Shown piece by piece: positions 8,772 through 17,374 of a stretch of DNA of 36,721 nt. Position 1 is the stretch's first letter; each line of letters starts with the position of its first letter. The notes under the pieces are model-generated. The model had not been told where the DNA came from. It saw nothing but the letters and a program-made list of their open reading frames with translations, and did not search any database. Where the stretch lies: NCBI GenBank assembly GCA_003512525.1, contig DOQG01000045.1, positions 22,781 to 59,501 of the forward strand. Reading direction: 5' to 3'. This DNA is from Oscillospiraceae bacterium. Its GTDB lineage: Bacteria; Bacillota; Clostridia; Oscillospirales; Ruminococcaceae. A program made the translations under genes and the position numbers.

Positions 8772-8887
8772 TACTATGTTATAGACCCTGATGCCACTTT
8801 GTACATTATTTCTAAATACACCGTGTTTAACGGCAAAATCGTATGTAGTTATTGTGCATTTGGTACAAAAAGCAGATGAAATAAGTT

Positions 8888-8918
8888 ACGCGCTGTTTAA
8901 CCGCAGGCGTGCTTTTTT
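8888..8918 (+). terminator. Terminator-like hairpin in the operon leader (possible attenuator)
   Basis: ACGC and CTG (8888-8895, one bulged G) pair with CAG and GCGT (8904-8910), and six T follow at 8913-8918, only 17 nt before the first start codon. Part of it, TGTTTAACCGCA (8894-8905), is nearly repeated upstream as TGTTTAACGGCA (8824-8835), so an alternative structure could form. Confidence 0.5.
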
Positions 8919-8935
8919 GAGGATCGGAACTGACT

Positions 8936-9631
8936 ATGGAAACGATTTTAAAGGCTGAGAATATATCCAGGAGCTTCAAGATCAATGATAATACTACCGT
9001 TGATGCGCTCAAGGATATAAATCTCGAAGTCGAAAAAAATAAGCTCGTGGTACTTCGCGGCAGATCGGGTTCGGGAAAGACTACGCTTATAAATATACTA
9101 GGTGCGCTTGACAGACCGACCGGCGGCGATGTTTACTTTGACGGTAAAAAGATAACAGGACTTACCGACAAGGAAATGGATAAGCTGAGAAGAAACGATA
9201 TGTCGTTTGTGTTCCAGTCGGTGGCGCTGATACCGACAATGACGGCATACGAAAATGTTGAGTTTTCTATGAGGCTTGTCGGAATGCCTTATGCCGAGCG
9301 TGTAAAACGTGCGAAGGAATGTCTTGTACGAGTAGGTCTGGAAAAGAGAATGCATCACAGACCCGGAGAGCTTTCCGGCGGTGAGCAGCAGAGAGTGGCT
9401 ATTGCAAGAGCCATCTCACACAAGCCAAAGCTGATATTTGCCGATGAGCCGACTGCGGCGCTTGATATGCCGACAGGTCTTGCGGTGATGAATCTTTTCA
9501 AAGAGCTTGTGCATACAGACGGTCTTACGATCGTGATGACAACGCACGATACCGCAATGATGGAACAGTGTGATGTTGTTTACACACTTGACGACGGACG
9601 CATTACAGATGTCAGAAAGCAGGTGGAGTGA
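8936..9631 (+). CDS. ABC transporter ATP-binding protein, LolD/MacB type
   Basis: This 231-residue nucleotide-binding subunit is complete: Walker A GRSGSGKTT, Q-loop FVFQSVALIPTMTAYENV, signature LSGGEQQRVAIARA, Walker B LIFADEPTAALD and H-loop TTHD. The spacing and the LIPTMTAYENV region resemble the MacB/LolD/FtsE group rather than the MalK/MsmX group that normally energises sugar importers. It lacks the C-terminal regulatory OB domain of MalK. Its stop overlaps the start of the next ATPase by 1 nt, suggesting the two are made together and could act as a heterodimer. No FtsX/MacB-type permease is nearby; the only permeases are of the MalF/MalG type further down the operon. Confidence 0.92.
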   Translation: METILKAENISRSFKINDNTTVDALKDINLEVEKNKLVVLRGRSGSGKTTLINILGALDRPTGGDVYFDGKKITGLTDKEMDKLRRNDMSFVFQSVALIPTMTAYENVEFSMRLVGMPYAERVKRAKECLVRVGLEKRMHHRPGELSGGEQQRVAIARAISHKPKLIFADEPTAALDMPTGLAVMNLFKELVHTDGLTIVMTTHDTAMMEQCDVVYTLDDGRITDVRKQVE

Positions 9632-10596
9632 TGCCTCAGAGAATGATGCTTGCACCCCCTGAAAACGTGATGGTGCAATGTGAGAACCTTGTCAAGATAT
9701 ATAAGACCACGGACGTAGAGGTCATGGCGCTTCAGGGACTTGATCTCACTGTAGAGCGCGGCGAGCTGATGGGAATAGTCGGCGCGAGCGGCAGCGGTAA
9801 ATCGACACTGCTGAATATGCTCGGAGCGCTTGACAAGCCGTCGGCGGGAAGTCTTTACGTTGACGGTAAGGATCTTCTGAAATTTGACGAAAAGGATCTT
9901 ATAAAATATAAAAGAGAAACGGTCGGTTTCGTATGGCAGAACAACGCCAGAAACCTCATTCCGTATCTTACGGCGATACAGAACGTTGAAATGCCGCTTC
10001 TGCTTTCGGGTCATAAGAACCGCAGGCAGAGAGCCGAAGAGCTGCTCGATATGGTCGGGCTTTCCGCGAGGAAAAACTCGCTTCTCGGTCAGCTTTCGGG
10101 CGGTGAACAGCAACGTGTCGCTATCGCGATAGCGCTTTCAAACAATCCAAGCCTGCTTCTTGCGGACGAACCTACGGGTGCGGTCGATACCAAGACGGCG
10201 GCTATGGTGCTTGATGTTTTCAAACAGCTCAATCGTCAGATGGGCGTTACCATTATAATAGTAACGCATGATACTAATCTGTCGAAATCGATCGACCGTG
10301 TGGTTGCTATCCGTGACGGACGCACATCGAGCGAGATGCTGAGAAAGAAAACCGAGATCCTCTCCTTCGGAGAACTCGAAAAGATGAGCGAACAGCAGCG
10401 TGCAGAGCATGAAAAGCTTATGCAGCAGAGCGGTTCGGATCATGAGGAGCTGGTCGTTCTTGACAGAGCGGGCAGACTCCAGATACCAAAAGAATATCTC
10501 GAAGCCCTCGGCATAAGAGGCGGAGATAAAGTGCGCGTTGAGCTTGAAGACGGAAAAATATCTGTCTACAACTCGGATTATAACTCGCACGGATAA
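9631..10596 (+). CDS. ABC ATPase with fused C-terminal SpoVT-AbrB-like domain
   Basis: Residues 1 to about 230 form a MacB/LolD-type ATPase: Walker A GASGSGKST, Q-loop FVWQNNARNLIPYLTAIQNV, signature LSGGEQQRVAIAIA, Walker B LLLADEPTGAVD and H-loop VTHD. A charged helical linker follows (about 232-270), then a segment at about 273-313 (LDRAGRLQIPKEYLEALGI followed by GDKVRVELEDGKISV) that matches the swapped-hairpin AbrB/MazE fold pattern: GR-x-IP-x6-LGI-x2-GD. This fold normally binds DNA or mediates dimerisation. I take the ATG at 9631, which overlaps the preceding stop (TGATG). An in-frame GTG sits 3 nt earlier and an ATG 12 nt later. The ATPase call is certain; the role of the fused domain is unknown. 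Confidence 0.9.
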   Translation: MPQRMMLAPPENVMVQCENLVKIYKTTDVEVMALQGLDLTVERGELMGIVGASGSGKSTLLNMLGALDKPSAGSLYVDGKDLLKFDEKDLIKYKRETVGFVWQNNARNLIPYLTAIQNVEMPLLLSGHKNRRQRAEELLDMVGLSARKNSLLGQLSGGEQQRVAIAIALSNNPSLLLADEPTGAVDTKTAAMVLDVFKQLNRQMGVTIIIVTHDTNLSKSIDRVVAIRDGRTSSEMLRKKTEILSFGELEKMSEQQRAEHEKLMQQSGSDHEELVVLDRAGRLQIPKEYLEALGIRGGDKVRVELEDGKISVYNSDYNSHG

Positions 10597-10671
10597 ATTC
10601 CTTAACTCGTCGAAATTAGCATATTTTCGATTGAACATAAACGACAACTATCAGAAAGGTGGATTATTACT

Positions 10672-13600
10672 GTGGCAACAAAATCAAGCAGGATGAAAAG
10701 AGCATTAGCGGGTATATTGTCATGTGCGACACTTATATCTTCATTGTCACTTACATCAACCGCAGTCAGCGCAGAAGAAACAACCGATACTTCTGCCGGA
10801 CAATCCGAGGAAAGCACGACGACCGATAGCTCTGTGAGCGGAATTACGATCACCGGTATGGAGGGCAAGTACAGCACTTATTACAACAGTCATAAGGATG
10901 CCGTAAAGCCCAAGAAGGAGATCACTGTCTATGCTACCGACTACAAGGAAGGTACGATAGACGGCACATCCTTTGTAAACAGCGGTTCGTCTTCAATGAC
11001 AGCCGAAGAAGCCGCAAAGATCATTCCCTCGGTCGAAGAGATCAAGGAAAAATCCGGCGACGGCTACAACGGACTCAAGTCATTCCTCGAAGAGAACACC
11101 GACCTCAAGACGGATCATTATTCTACAATAAAGTGGAAAAATGATAAACTCACACTTACATATGAGTTTAACGTTGAGGAAACGGGCATTTACAACCTCG
11201 AGGCTATTTACTATCCTATCGAGGGCAAAGAAACAAAAAATACGGTACTGGATATCGGACTCAGGATCGACGGAGAATATCCTTTTACTGCTACACAGGA
11301 TCTCACACTCGACCGTTACTGGAAGGACGAGGGAGAGATCACCCGTGACAACAAGGACAACGACCTCAGACCCGGTCAGGTGACCTATGATTGTTGGATA
11401 AAATATCCTATCAAGGATAAGGAAGGTCTTTACAACGAGCCTTATTACTTCTACCTTGAAAAGGGTACTCACACGCTTACGCTTGAGGGCATAAGAACCT
11501 ATGGCGTATTCCATTCGTTTACGTTCAAGAATTACGATGAGCTTGTAAGCTACGACTCTATAAAGCCTACAGACGAACAGCTGCAGAACACTCCCGCTCT
11601 TTCCTCAAAGAATGAGGAGCTTGGCACAAACACTATCTTCTTACAGGCGGAAGAGGCGCTCTACAAGACAGCATCAACATTATATGCTACTTACGACAGA
11701 ACGACCTATATGACAAGTCCCAACCACCCGACCAAACAGCGTTATAACACTATCGGTCAGGCAACATGGAACAAATCAACACAGGCGGTCACTTACAACT
11801 TCAAGGTTGAGAATGACGGTTACTACCGTTTCAGCTTCAAGTCAAGACAGAACCAGATGCGTGGATTCTTCTCAAACAGAAGGATTTACATTGACGGTAA
11901 GGTACCATGTAAGGAATTTGACGATGTACAGTTCATCTACTCTCCGGATTGGTACAACCTCACTCCTCAGGATGCCGAAGGAAACGATATGTATGTTTAC
12001 CTGACGGCAGGTGAGGAACACACATTGACACTTGAAGCAATACCCGGTTCGATAGGCGAGGTTATGCAAAGACTCGACGACCTCGTGCTTGAGCTCAACC
12101 AGTACTACAGAAGAATACTTATGATCACAGGTCCCGATCCTGATGAATACAAGGATTACTTTGTAGAAAAGAAGATACCCGGTATTCAGGATGCGTTCCA
12201 GAGAATAGTTGACTCGCTTCGTGCAGAGAAGGCAAGCATCGAAAGCCTTACAAAGAAGGGTTCTGAGGCGGCCGCACTTGAAACGATGTGTATCTACCTC
12301 GAAAGATGTATCAACAAGCCTGAAGATATCCCTGTAATGGCAAGCAGCATCAAGGACAGCATCTCATCGGTATCCGCATGGATGCGTGACTATCGCGGTC
12401 AGCCTCTTGAGCTTGACTACATAGAGATAGCAACCTGTCACGAGGACTTTGCTTCACCCTACGGAAATTTCTTCAGTGAATTGGCATTCGGTTTCAATGC
12501 GTTTATCGGTTCGTTCTTTGAAGATTACACGAACCTTTCGGACGCAAGCGCAACATCACTTGATGTATGGGTATCACTTGCGCGTGACCAGGCAACAGTC
12601 GTAAAAAACCTTGTTGATAACAAGTTCAACTCAAACCCCGACTACAACGGTACACAGGCTTCGATAAACCTCGTACAGGGTTCAGTACTTGAAGCAACGC
12701 TTGCGGGCAAGGGACCCGAGATCGCCCTCTTTATCGGCGGCGACTTCCCGATACAGCTTGCCGCGAGAGGACTGCTCGTTGATATGACGCAGTTCAAGGA
12801 CTATGAAGCGGTAACAAAGAGATTTGCAGAAGATGCAATGACGCTTTATGAGTACAATGACGGTACATCGACAGGCGTATACGGACTTCCCGTTTCACAG
12901 ACATTCCCGATGCTGTTCTACAGAACAGACGTACTTGAGGAGCTTGGCTTTGAAAATCCGCCCGAAACATGGGATGAGCTTACCGATATGCTCCCCACTC
13001 TTCAGAGAAAGTACCTTGATGTAGGTCTGATACTTCCTCAGAATATTTCTTCAAATACATTCGATTCCGGTAATACATTCATTATGCTGATGCTCCAGAC
13101 CGGACAGGATATCTACAATGAAGACCTTTATACAACAGATTATAACAGTATAAAGACATCTGATATCAAGGGTCTGAATCTCACGAACTTTATGACTCAG
13201 GACTCTATAAGAGTGTTTGAGCAGTGGACAAAGTTCTACACAGTATTCAGCTTCGATCAGACATTCGATGCGTTCTCACGTTTCAGAACCGGTGAGATGC
13301 CCCTCGTTGTTCAGCCGTATACATTCTACAACCAGCTGTCTGTAGCAGCTCCCGAGATCAAGGGTCTGTGGGACTTCACGCTGGTACCCGGAACAAAGCA
13401 GGCTGACGGAACGATCAACCACGCTGCAAACTCTGCAGGAAGCGGTGCGGTAATATTCAATAAGGTTTCCAACCAGGCTGCCGCTTGGGACTTCGTAAAG
13501 TGGTTCACAAGCACGGATATACAGGTTGACTACGGTAAGCAGATAGAAGCTCTTATGGGTCCTATGGGACGTTTTGATACAGCTAACGTAGAGGCACTTG

Positions 13601-13833
13601 AGCAGCTCCCCTGGTCGACAGCGGAGTACGAGAAGATCTCGGCTCAGCAGAGCTACCTTAAGGAAGTACCGATCATTCCCGCATCATATGCAGTTACAAG
13701 ACATATAAACAACGCATTCAGAATGGTTGTTAACGATGCCGGTAATCCCAGATATACGCTTATGAGTTATAATGATCAGATAAAGTCTGAGATCGTAAGA
13801 AAGTATCAGGAATTGTCAAGCGTTAAGAAATGA
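10672..13833 (+). CDS. Giant extracellular solute-binding protein with N-terminal accessory modules
   Basis: This 1053-residue secreted protein starts at GTG 10672 behind GAAAGGTGG. A Sec signal peptide ends near VSA-EE (about 35); I see no good lipobox. After a Ser/Thr-rich spacer come two beta-rich modules, about 150-300 (YEFNVEETGIYNLEAIYYP) and 320-475 (IFLQAEEA to LTAGEEHTLTLEAI), reminiscent of CBM6/CBM35-like folds. A helical region follows (about 475-640), then a family 1 (MalE-type) binding protein from about 650 to the end (EATLAGKGPEIALF, YGLPVSQTFPMLFYRTDVL, NPPETWDEL, AAWDFVKWFTS). Ordinary binding proteins are about 400-500 residues, so this one is more than twice the usual size. 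It directly precedes a permease pair. The substrate is not evident; carbohydrate is inferred from the family. Confidence 0.85.
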   Translation: MATKSSRMKRALAGILSCATLISSLSLTSTAVSAEETTDTSAGQSEESTTTDSSVSGITITGMEGKYSTYYNSHKDAVKPKKEITVYATDYKEGTIDGTSFVNSGSSSMTAEEAAKIIPSVEEIKEKSGDGYNGLKSFLEENTDLKTDHYSTIKWKNDKLTLTYEFNVEETGIYNLEAIYYPIEGKETKNTVLDIGLRIDGEYPFTATQDLTLDRYWKDEGEITRDNKDNDLRPGQVTYDCWIKYPIKDKEGLYNEPYYFYLEKGTHTLTLEGIRTYGVFHSFTFKNYDELVSYDSIKPTDEQLQNTPALSSKNEELGTNTIFLQAEEALYKTASTLYATYDRTTYMTSPNHPTKQRYNTIGQATWNKSTQAVTYNFKVENDGYYRFSFKSRQNQMRGFFSNRRIYIDGKVPCKEFDDVQFIYSPDWYNLTPQDAEGNDMYVYLTAGEEHTLTLEAIPGSIGEVMQRLDDLVLELNQYYRRILMITGPDPDEYKDYFVEKKIPGIQDAFQRIVDSLRAEKASIESLTKKGSEAAALETMCIYLERCINKPEDIPVMASSIKDSISSVSAWMRDYRGQPLELDYIEIATCHEDFASPYGNFFSELAFGFNAFIGSFFEDYTNLSDASATSLDVWVSLARDQATVVKNLVDNKFNSNPDYNGTQASINLVQGSVLEATLAGKGPEIALFIGGDFPIQLAARGLLVDMTQFKDYEAVTKRFAEDAMTLYEYNDGTSTGVYGLPVSQTFPMLFYRTDVLEELGFENPPETWDELTDMLPTLQRKYLDVGLILPQNISSNTFDSGNTFIMLMLQTGQDIYNEDLYTTDYNSIKTSDIKGLNLTNFMTQDSIRVFEQWTKFYTVFSFDQTFDAFSRFRTGEMPLVVQPYTFYNQLSVAAPEIKGLWDFTLVPGTKQADGTINHAANSAGSGAVIFNKVSNQAAAWDFVKWFTSTDIQVDYGKQIEALMGPMGRFDTANVEALEQLPWSTAEYEKISAQQSYLKEVPIIPASYAVTRHINNAFRMVVNDAGNPRYTLMSYNDQIKSEIVRKYQELSSVKK

Positions 13834-13845
13834 TCTTGAAAAGCC

Positions 13846-13865
13846 GTGAGGGCTTTCGCCCTCAC
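13846..13865 (+). other. Intercistronic hairpin between binding protein and first permease
   Basis: GTGAGGGC (13846-13853) and GCCCTCAC (13858-13865) form a perfect 8-bp stem with a TTTC loop. No T-run follows. Such hairpins after binding-protein genes often protect the upstream mRNA and raise binding protein over permease levels. Confidence 0.55.
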
Positions 13866-13898
13866 ACGCTTTGCTGAATTATAGAGGAGGTTATCGGT

Positions 13899-14834
13899 TT
13901 GTTTAACAAAGAAAAAACGCAGTATATTGAAGACAGCAAAGTCAGATATACACTGCGAGAGATGAAGAAGAACGGAAGCGTTTACGTACTGCTCGCTCCT
14001 TACTTCCTACTCTTTACGATCTTTACGATCATACCGGTGTTGCTGTCGTTGCCCATGGGCTTTACGAACTTCAACATGGTACAGTTTCCCCAGTTCGTGG
14101 GACTTAGCAATTTCTATTCGCTGATACTTGAGGACGAAGTCTTCTTAAAGGCGATACAGAACACACTTGTATTTGCGATTATCACAGGTCCGTTAAGCTA
14201 TATCATGTGCTTTATACTTGCATGGCTTATCAACGAAATGCCCAGAGCGTTAAAGACGATATTCACATTCATCTTCTATGCGCCTACTCTGGCAGGTAAC
14301 ATCTATACTACATGGCAGCTCATCTTCTCAGGTGATACATACGGTATAGCAAACTCTTATCTGCTTGACCTCGGTATCATCAACAGCGCACGTCAGTGGC
14401 TGACAGATGCTAACTACATTATGGGTGTAGTTATCGTAGTTCAGCTGTGGATGTCACTGGGTGCGGGCTTCCTTGCTCTTCGTGCAGGTCTTCAGGGTAT
14501 TCCTAAGGACAGATACGAAGCAGGTGCTATCGAAGGTATCAAGAACCGTACACAGCAGCTTCTGCTCGTTACGGTACCTGCAATGGGACCTCAGCTGCTG
14601 TTCGCAGCGGTTATGCAGATCACCGCTTCCTTCACAGCCGGTGATGTAGGTCGTTTCCTTACCGCATTCCCTTCAACAGACTATGCGGCACACACAATTA
14701 TGACACACGCATATGACTACGGTTCAATACGTTATGAGATGGGTTATTCATCTGCAATATGTTTCGTACTGTTCGCAGTAATGCTTCTTGCCAACTGGGG
14801 CATCAAAAAGCTCCTCGGCAAGTATCTTGACTAA
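13899..14834 (+). CDS. Sugar ABC transporter permease, MalF/UgpA/LplB type (pair 1)
   Basis: This 311-residue inner-membrane subunit has six predicted membrane spans, starting with YVLLAPYFLLFTIFTIIPVLL. The cytoplasmic EAA loop that contacts the ATPase is visible as DRYEAGAIEGIKNRTQQ. TTG at 13899 is the start: AGAGGAGG ends 8 nt upstream and no ATG lies nearby. It follows the binding protein after a hairpin and precedes its MalG-like partner by 46 nt, so the two should form the heterodimeric channel of a carbohydrate importer. The substrate cannot be read from the sequence. Confidence 0.92.
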   Translation: MFNKEKTQYIEDSKVRYTLREMKKNGSVYVLLAPYFLLFTIFTIIPVLLSLPMGFTNFNMVQFPQFVGLSNFYSLILEDEVFLKAIQNTLVFAIITGPLSYIMCFILAWLINEMPRALKTIFTFIFYAPTLAGNIYTTWQLIFSGDTYGIANSYLLDLGIINSARQWLTDANYIMGVVIVVQLWMSLGAGFLALRAGLQGIPKDRYEAGAIEGIKNRTQQLLLVTVPAMGPQLLFAAVMQITASFTAGDVGRFLTAFPSTDYAAHTIMTHAYDYGSIRYEMGYSSAICFVLFAVMLLANWGIKKLLGKYLD

Positions 14835-14849
14835 TCGGAGGATCACATT

Positions 14850-14894
14850 ATGTATTTTTCTCTAAGAAAGGAAGGTAGTTATGAAGATAACTAA
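14850..14894 (+). CDS. 14-codon mini-ORF coupling the two pair-1 permeases (tentative)
   Basis: An ATG at 14850 has an ideal GGAGG site 8 nt upstream (14837-14841) and encodes only 14 residues (MYFSLRKEGSYEDN) before stopping at 14894. Its end overlaps the first 14 nt of the next permease gene in another frame, and that gene has its own AAGGAAGG site inside the mini-ORF. It may serve to deliver ribosomes to the MalG-like start. It could also be a chance ORF. Confidence 0.35.
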   Translation: MYFSLRKEGSYEDN

Positions 14895-15744
14895 GAGGAG
14901 AAGAAAAAGATATGGCGGTTCTCTCGGCGGCGACATTTTCATATTTGCAGTGCTCGTTCTGCTTGGTCTGTTCATGCTCTTCCCCATTTATCTGTCTGTC
15001 ATACAGTCGTTAAAGCCGGTCGAGGAACTGTTCCTCTTCCCGCCCAGAATGTATGTACAGAACATCACGGATCAGAACTTTGCTGATCTGCTTGCAACGG
15101 CATCCAATATGTGGGTACCGTTCTCAAGATACGTTTTCAACTCGGTATTCGTAGCTGTAGTAGTTACAGTTGCACAGCTGCTCTTCTCATCATCGGCGGC
15201 ATATGCGCTTTCAAAGGTTGCGTTCCCCGGTGCGAAGGCACTCAATAAGATAATCGAAGTTGCCCTTCTGTTCACATCTACCGTACTTTACATCATGCAG
15301 TACATGGTAATGGCTACACTGGGCATGATCGATACATACTTTGCTATCATTCTGCCCTACATCGCAACACCTATGGGTCTGTTCCTTATGCGACAGTTCA
15401 TGGGACAGTTGCCCGACAGTATGATAGAAGCCGCAAAGCTTGACGGCGCAAGCCACATAAGAATCTGCTGGCAGATAGTAATGCCGAACGTAAAACCCGC
15501 TTGGCTGACACTTCTGATATTCGCTTTCCAGGGCGCATGGCAGATTACAGGTTATTCATTCATTTATAATGAGGCATTAAAACCCATTCCGACCGTTATG
15601 CAGCAGATAAGTGCCGCCGGTATCGCCCGTGCGGGCGTTGCCGCAGCAGCAGTTGTCATCACAATGCTGCCGCCTATCATAGTATTCGTATTCTGCCAGA
15701 GCAGCGTTATGGAAACTATGGCTACCAGCGGTCTGAAAGACTGA
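14881..15744 (+). CDS. Carbohydrate ABC transporter permease, MalG type (pair 1)
   Basis: The 287-residue protein has six predicted spans beginning with IFIFAVLVLLGLFMLFPIYL. Its EAA loop reads MIEAAKLDGASHIRICWQIV followed by MPNVKP, the MalG-family pattern for docking the ATPase. The N-terminus is short and strongly basic (KITKRRRKR), fitting the cytoplasmic side. The ATG follows AAGGAAGGT at normal spacing. It ends 34 nt before the NHL-TPR gene. It should partner with the preceding MalF-like subunit. Confidence 0.93.
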   Translation: MKITKRRRKRYGGSLGGDIFIFAVLVLLGLFMLFPIYLSVIQSLKPVEELFLFPPRMYVQNITDQNFADLLATASNMWVPFSRYVFNSVFVAVVVTVAQLLFSSSAAYALSKVAFPGAKALNKIIEVALLFTSTVLYIMQYMVMATLGMIDTYFAIILPYIATPMGLFLMRQFMGQLPDSMIEAAKLDGASHIRICWQIVMPNVKPAWLTLLIFAFQGAWQITGYSFIYNEALKPIPTVMQQISAAGIARAGVAAAAVVITMLPPIIVFVFCQSSVMETMATSGLKD

Positions 15745-15778
15745 TCTAATATTAAATTATACAGAAAGGATGATTTTA

Positions 15779-17374
15779 GTGCCAAACATGAAGAAAATCG
15801 CTGCATCAGCCGTTTCGGCTATAATGGCGGTTTCCATGCTGTGCAGTTCGGCGTTTGCCGATCAGCCGTATGAAGGTTATAACTACGACTGGTGGGGCGA
15901 TCCTGTTCCGTCACAGACCGGATATGTCGTTGACCGAGTTGTAACAGGTCTGGATTTCGGCTCCGGCACAAGATATAACACCGATGCCCAGCTGAAGGAA
16001 ATATCCGATCAGACAGGCAGTGAAGTGACAAAAGAAATCACTATCGGCGAGCTCAAAGAGCCTCAGGATCTGTTCGTTGACCGCGAAACACAGAGCCTGT
16101 ACATAGTTGACTCGGGCAACAACAGAATACTTGTTACCGATGTAAACTACTCAAGAACATTCCAGGTTATGGATTATTTCTATAACCCCGAAACAAAGAA
16201 ATATGAAACGTTGAAGAACCCTCACGGCATATTTGTAAGACACGTTGAAGACGCTGCAAATGAAAATGAGTCAACAATGATCTACATTGCCGACTATGAC
16301 AACAACCGTGTACTCGGTGTCTATGCAGACGGTACAGTCTTCCAGACATTTGAAAGACCTGCCGCTGAGTTCTATGATGCAGATGTTACATTCCAGCCCA
16401 ACAAGGTCGTTGTAGACGTTGCCGGCAACGTATATGTAAATATTCTGTCTATCACAGACGGTGCGGTAATGTTCGCACCGGACGGTTCATTCAGTAACTT
16501 CTTCGGCGCTAACCGTGTTGAACAGACAGCGCAGGCTATCGCAAACAAGTTCTGGAGAACGATCCTCTCGCGTGAGGCTGCCGCAGCATTTATCCAGGCA
16601 GTTCCCATGGAGTTCAACAACTTCGATATCGATGATGAAGGCTTCATCTACACTGTAACGGCATCAAAGAGTGCAACTACAGATATCTTCAAGAAGATGA
16701 ACCCCGCCGGCGAAAATATCCTGATAAACCTCGGTTTCTCGGATTACACATACGGCGATATGGCTTCTTACTATTATAAGAACCAGACATACGGCTCTCA
16801 GATCACAGACGTTGACGTTGATGAGAACGGTACGATAAGACTTCTCGATTACGCAAACGGACGTATATTTGAGTACACGGAAGAATGCGACCTGCTGTTC
16901 ATCTACGGCGGCAAGGGCAACCAGAAGGGTCTGTTCACAAACGTAACCGCGATTGAGGCTTACAACAGCGTTGTATATGTACTTGACAGCCGTAAGAACT
17001 CTATCACGACATTCAAGCGTACAGAGTTCGGTGACATCGTTCACGAGGCAATGGGACTTTACAACCTCGGTAAGTATGAAGAGGCAAGCGGTCCGTGGCA
17101 GGAGGTCTTGACACGCGACAGCAACTATTGGTTCGCTTATATCGGTCTTGGTAACTCAGAGCTTTCGCAGGGTAACTACGAACAGGCTATGGAGTACTTC
17201 TACCGTAACAGCAGAGCCGGTTACAACAGAGCGTTCAAGCAGTACAGAATGCAGTTCATAAGAGATAACTTCAATATCTTTATGATAATAGTTCTTGTTA
17301 TAATAGTTGCGCTTGTTGTTCTCAGCAAGGTAAGAAAACATTTAAAAGCAAAAAAAGCGGGAGGTAGTAAATAA
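15779..17374 (+). CDS. Membrane-anchored NHL-repeat/TPR protein, exported
   Basis: About 531 residues from GTG 15779, chosen because AGAAAGGA ends 8 nt upstream; an ATG at 15770 overlaps that site. A Sec signal peptide ends near AFA-DQ. Residues of about 85-415 carry NHL-like beta-propeller repeats (DLFVDRETQSLYIVDSGNNR, IYIADYDNNRVLGVYADG, VDVDENGTIRLLDYANGR, VVYVLDSRKNSIT). About 420-480 is TPR-like (ALYN-like GLYNLGKYEEA and GLGNSELSQGNYEQAMEYF). A single membrane span (about 497-518) and a Lys-rich cytoplasmic tail close the protein. The propeller and TPR should therefore face outside. It sits between permeases and YIP1, and its stop overlaps the YIP1 start, arguing for one complex. I know of no defined biochemical role; a scaffold or sensor is inference. 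Confidence 0.8.
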   Translation: MPNMKKIAASAVSAIMAVSMLCSSAFADQPYEGYNYDWWGDPVPSQTGYVVDRVVTGLDFGSGTRYNTDAQLKEISDQTGSEVTKEITIGELKEPQDLFVDRETQSLYIVDSGNNRILVTDVNYSRTFQVMDYFYNPETKKYETLKNPHGIFVRHVEDAANENESTMIYIADYDNNRVLGVYADGTVFQTFERPAAEFYDADVTFQPNKVVVDVAGNVYVNILSITDGAVMFAPDGSFSNFFGANRVEQTAQAIANKFWRTILSREAAAAFIQAVPMEFNNFDIDDEGFIYTVTASKSATTDIFKKMNPAGENILINLGFSDYTYGDMASYYYKNQTYGSQITDVDVDENGTIRLLDYANGRIFEYTEECDLLFIYGGKGNQKGLFTNVTAIEAYNSVVYVLDSRKNSITTFKRTEFGDIVHEAMGLYNLGKYEEASGPWQEVLTRDSNYWFAYIGLGNSELSQGNYEQAMEYFYRNSRAGYNRAFKQYRMQFIRDNFNIFMIIVLVIIVALVVLSKVRKHLKAKKAGGSK

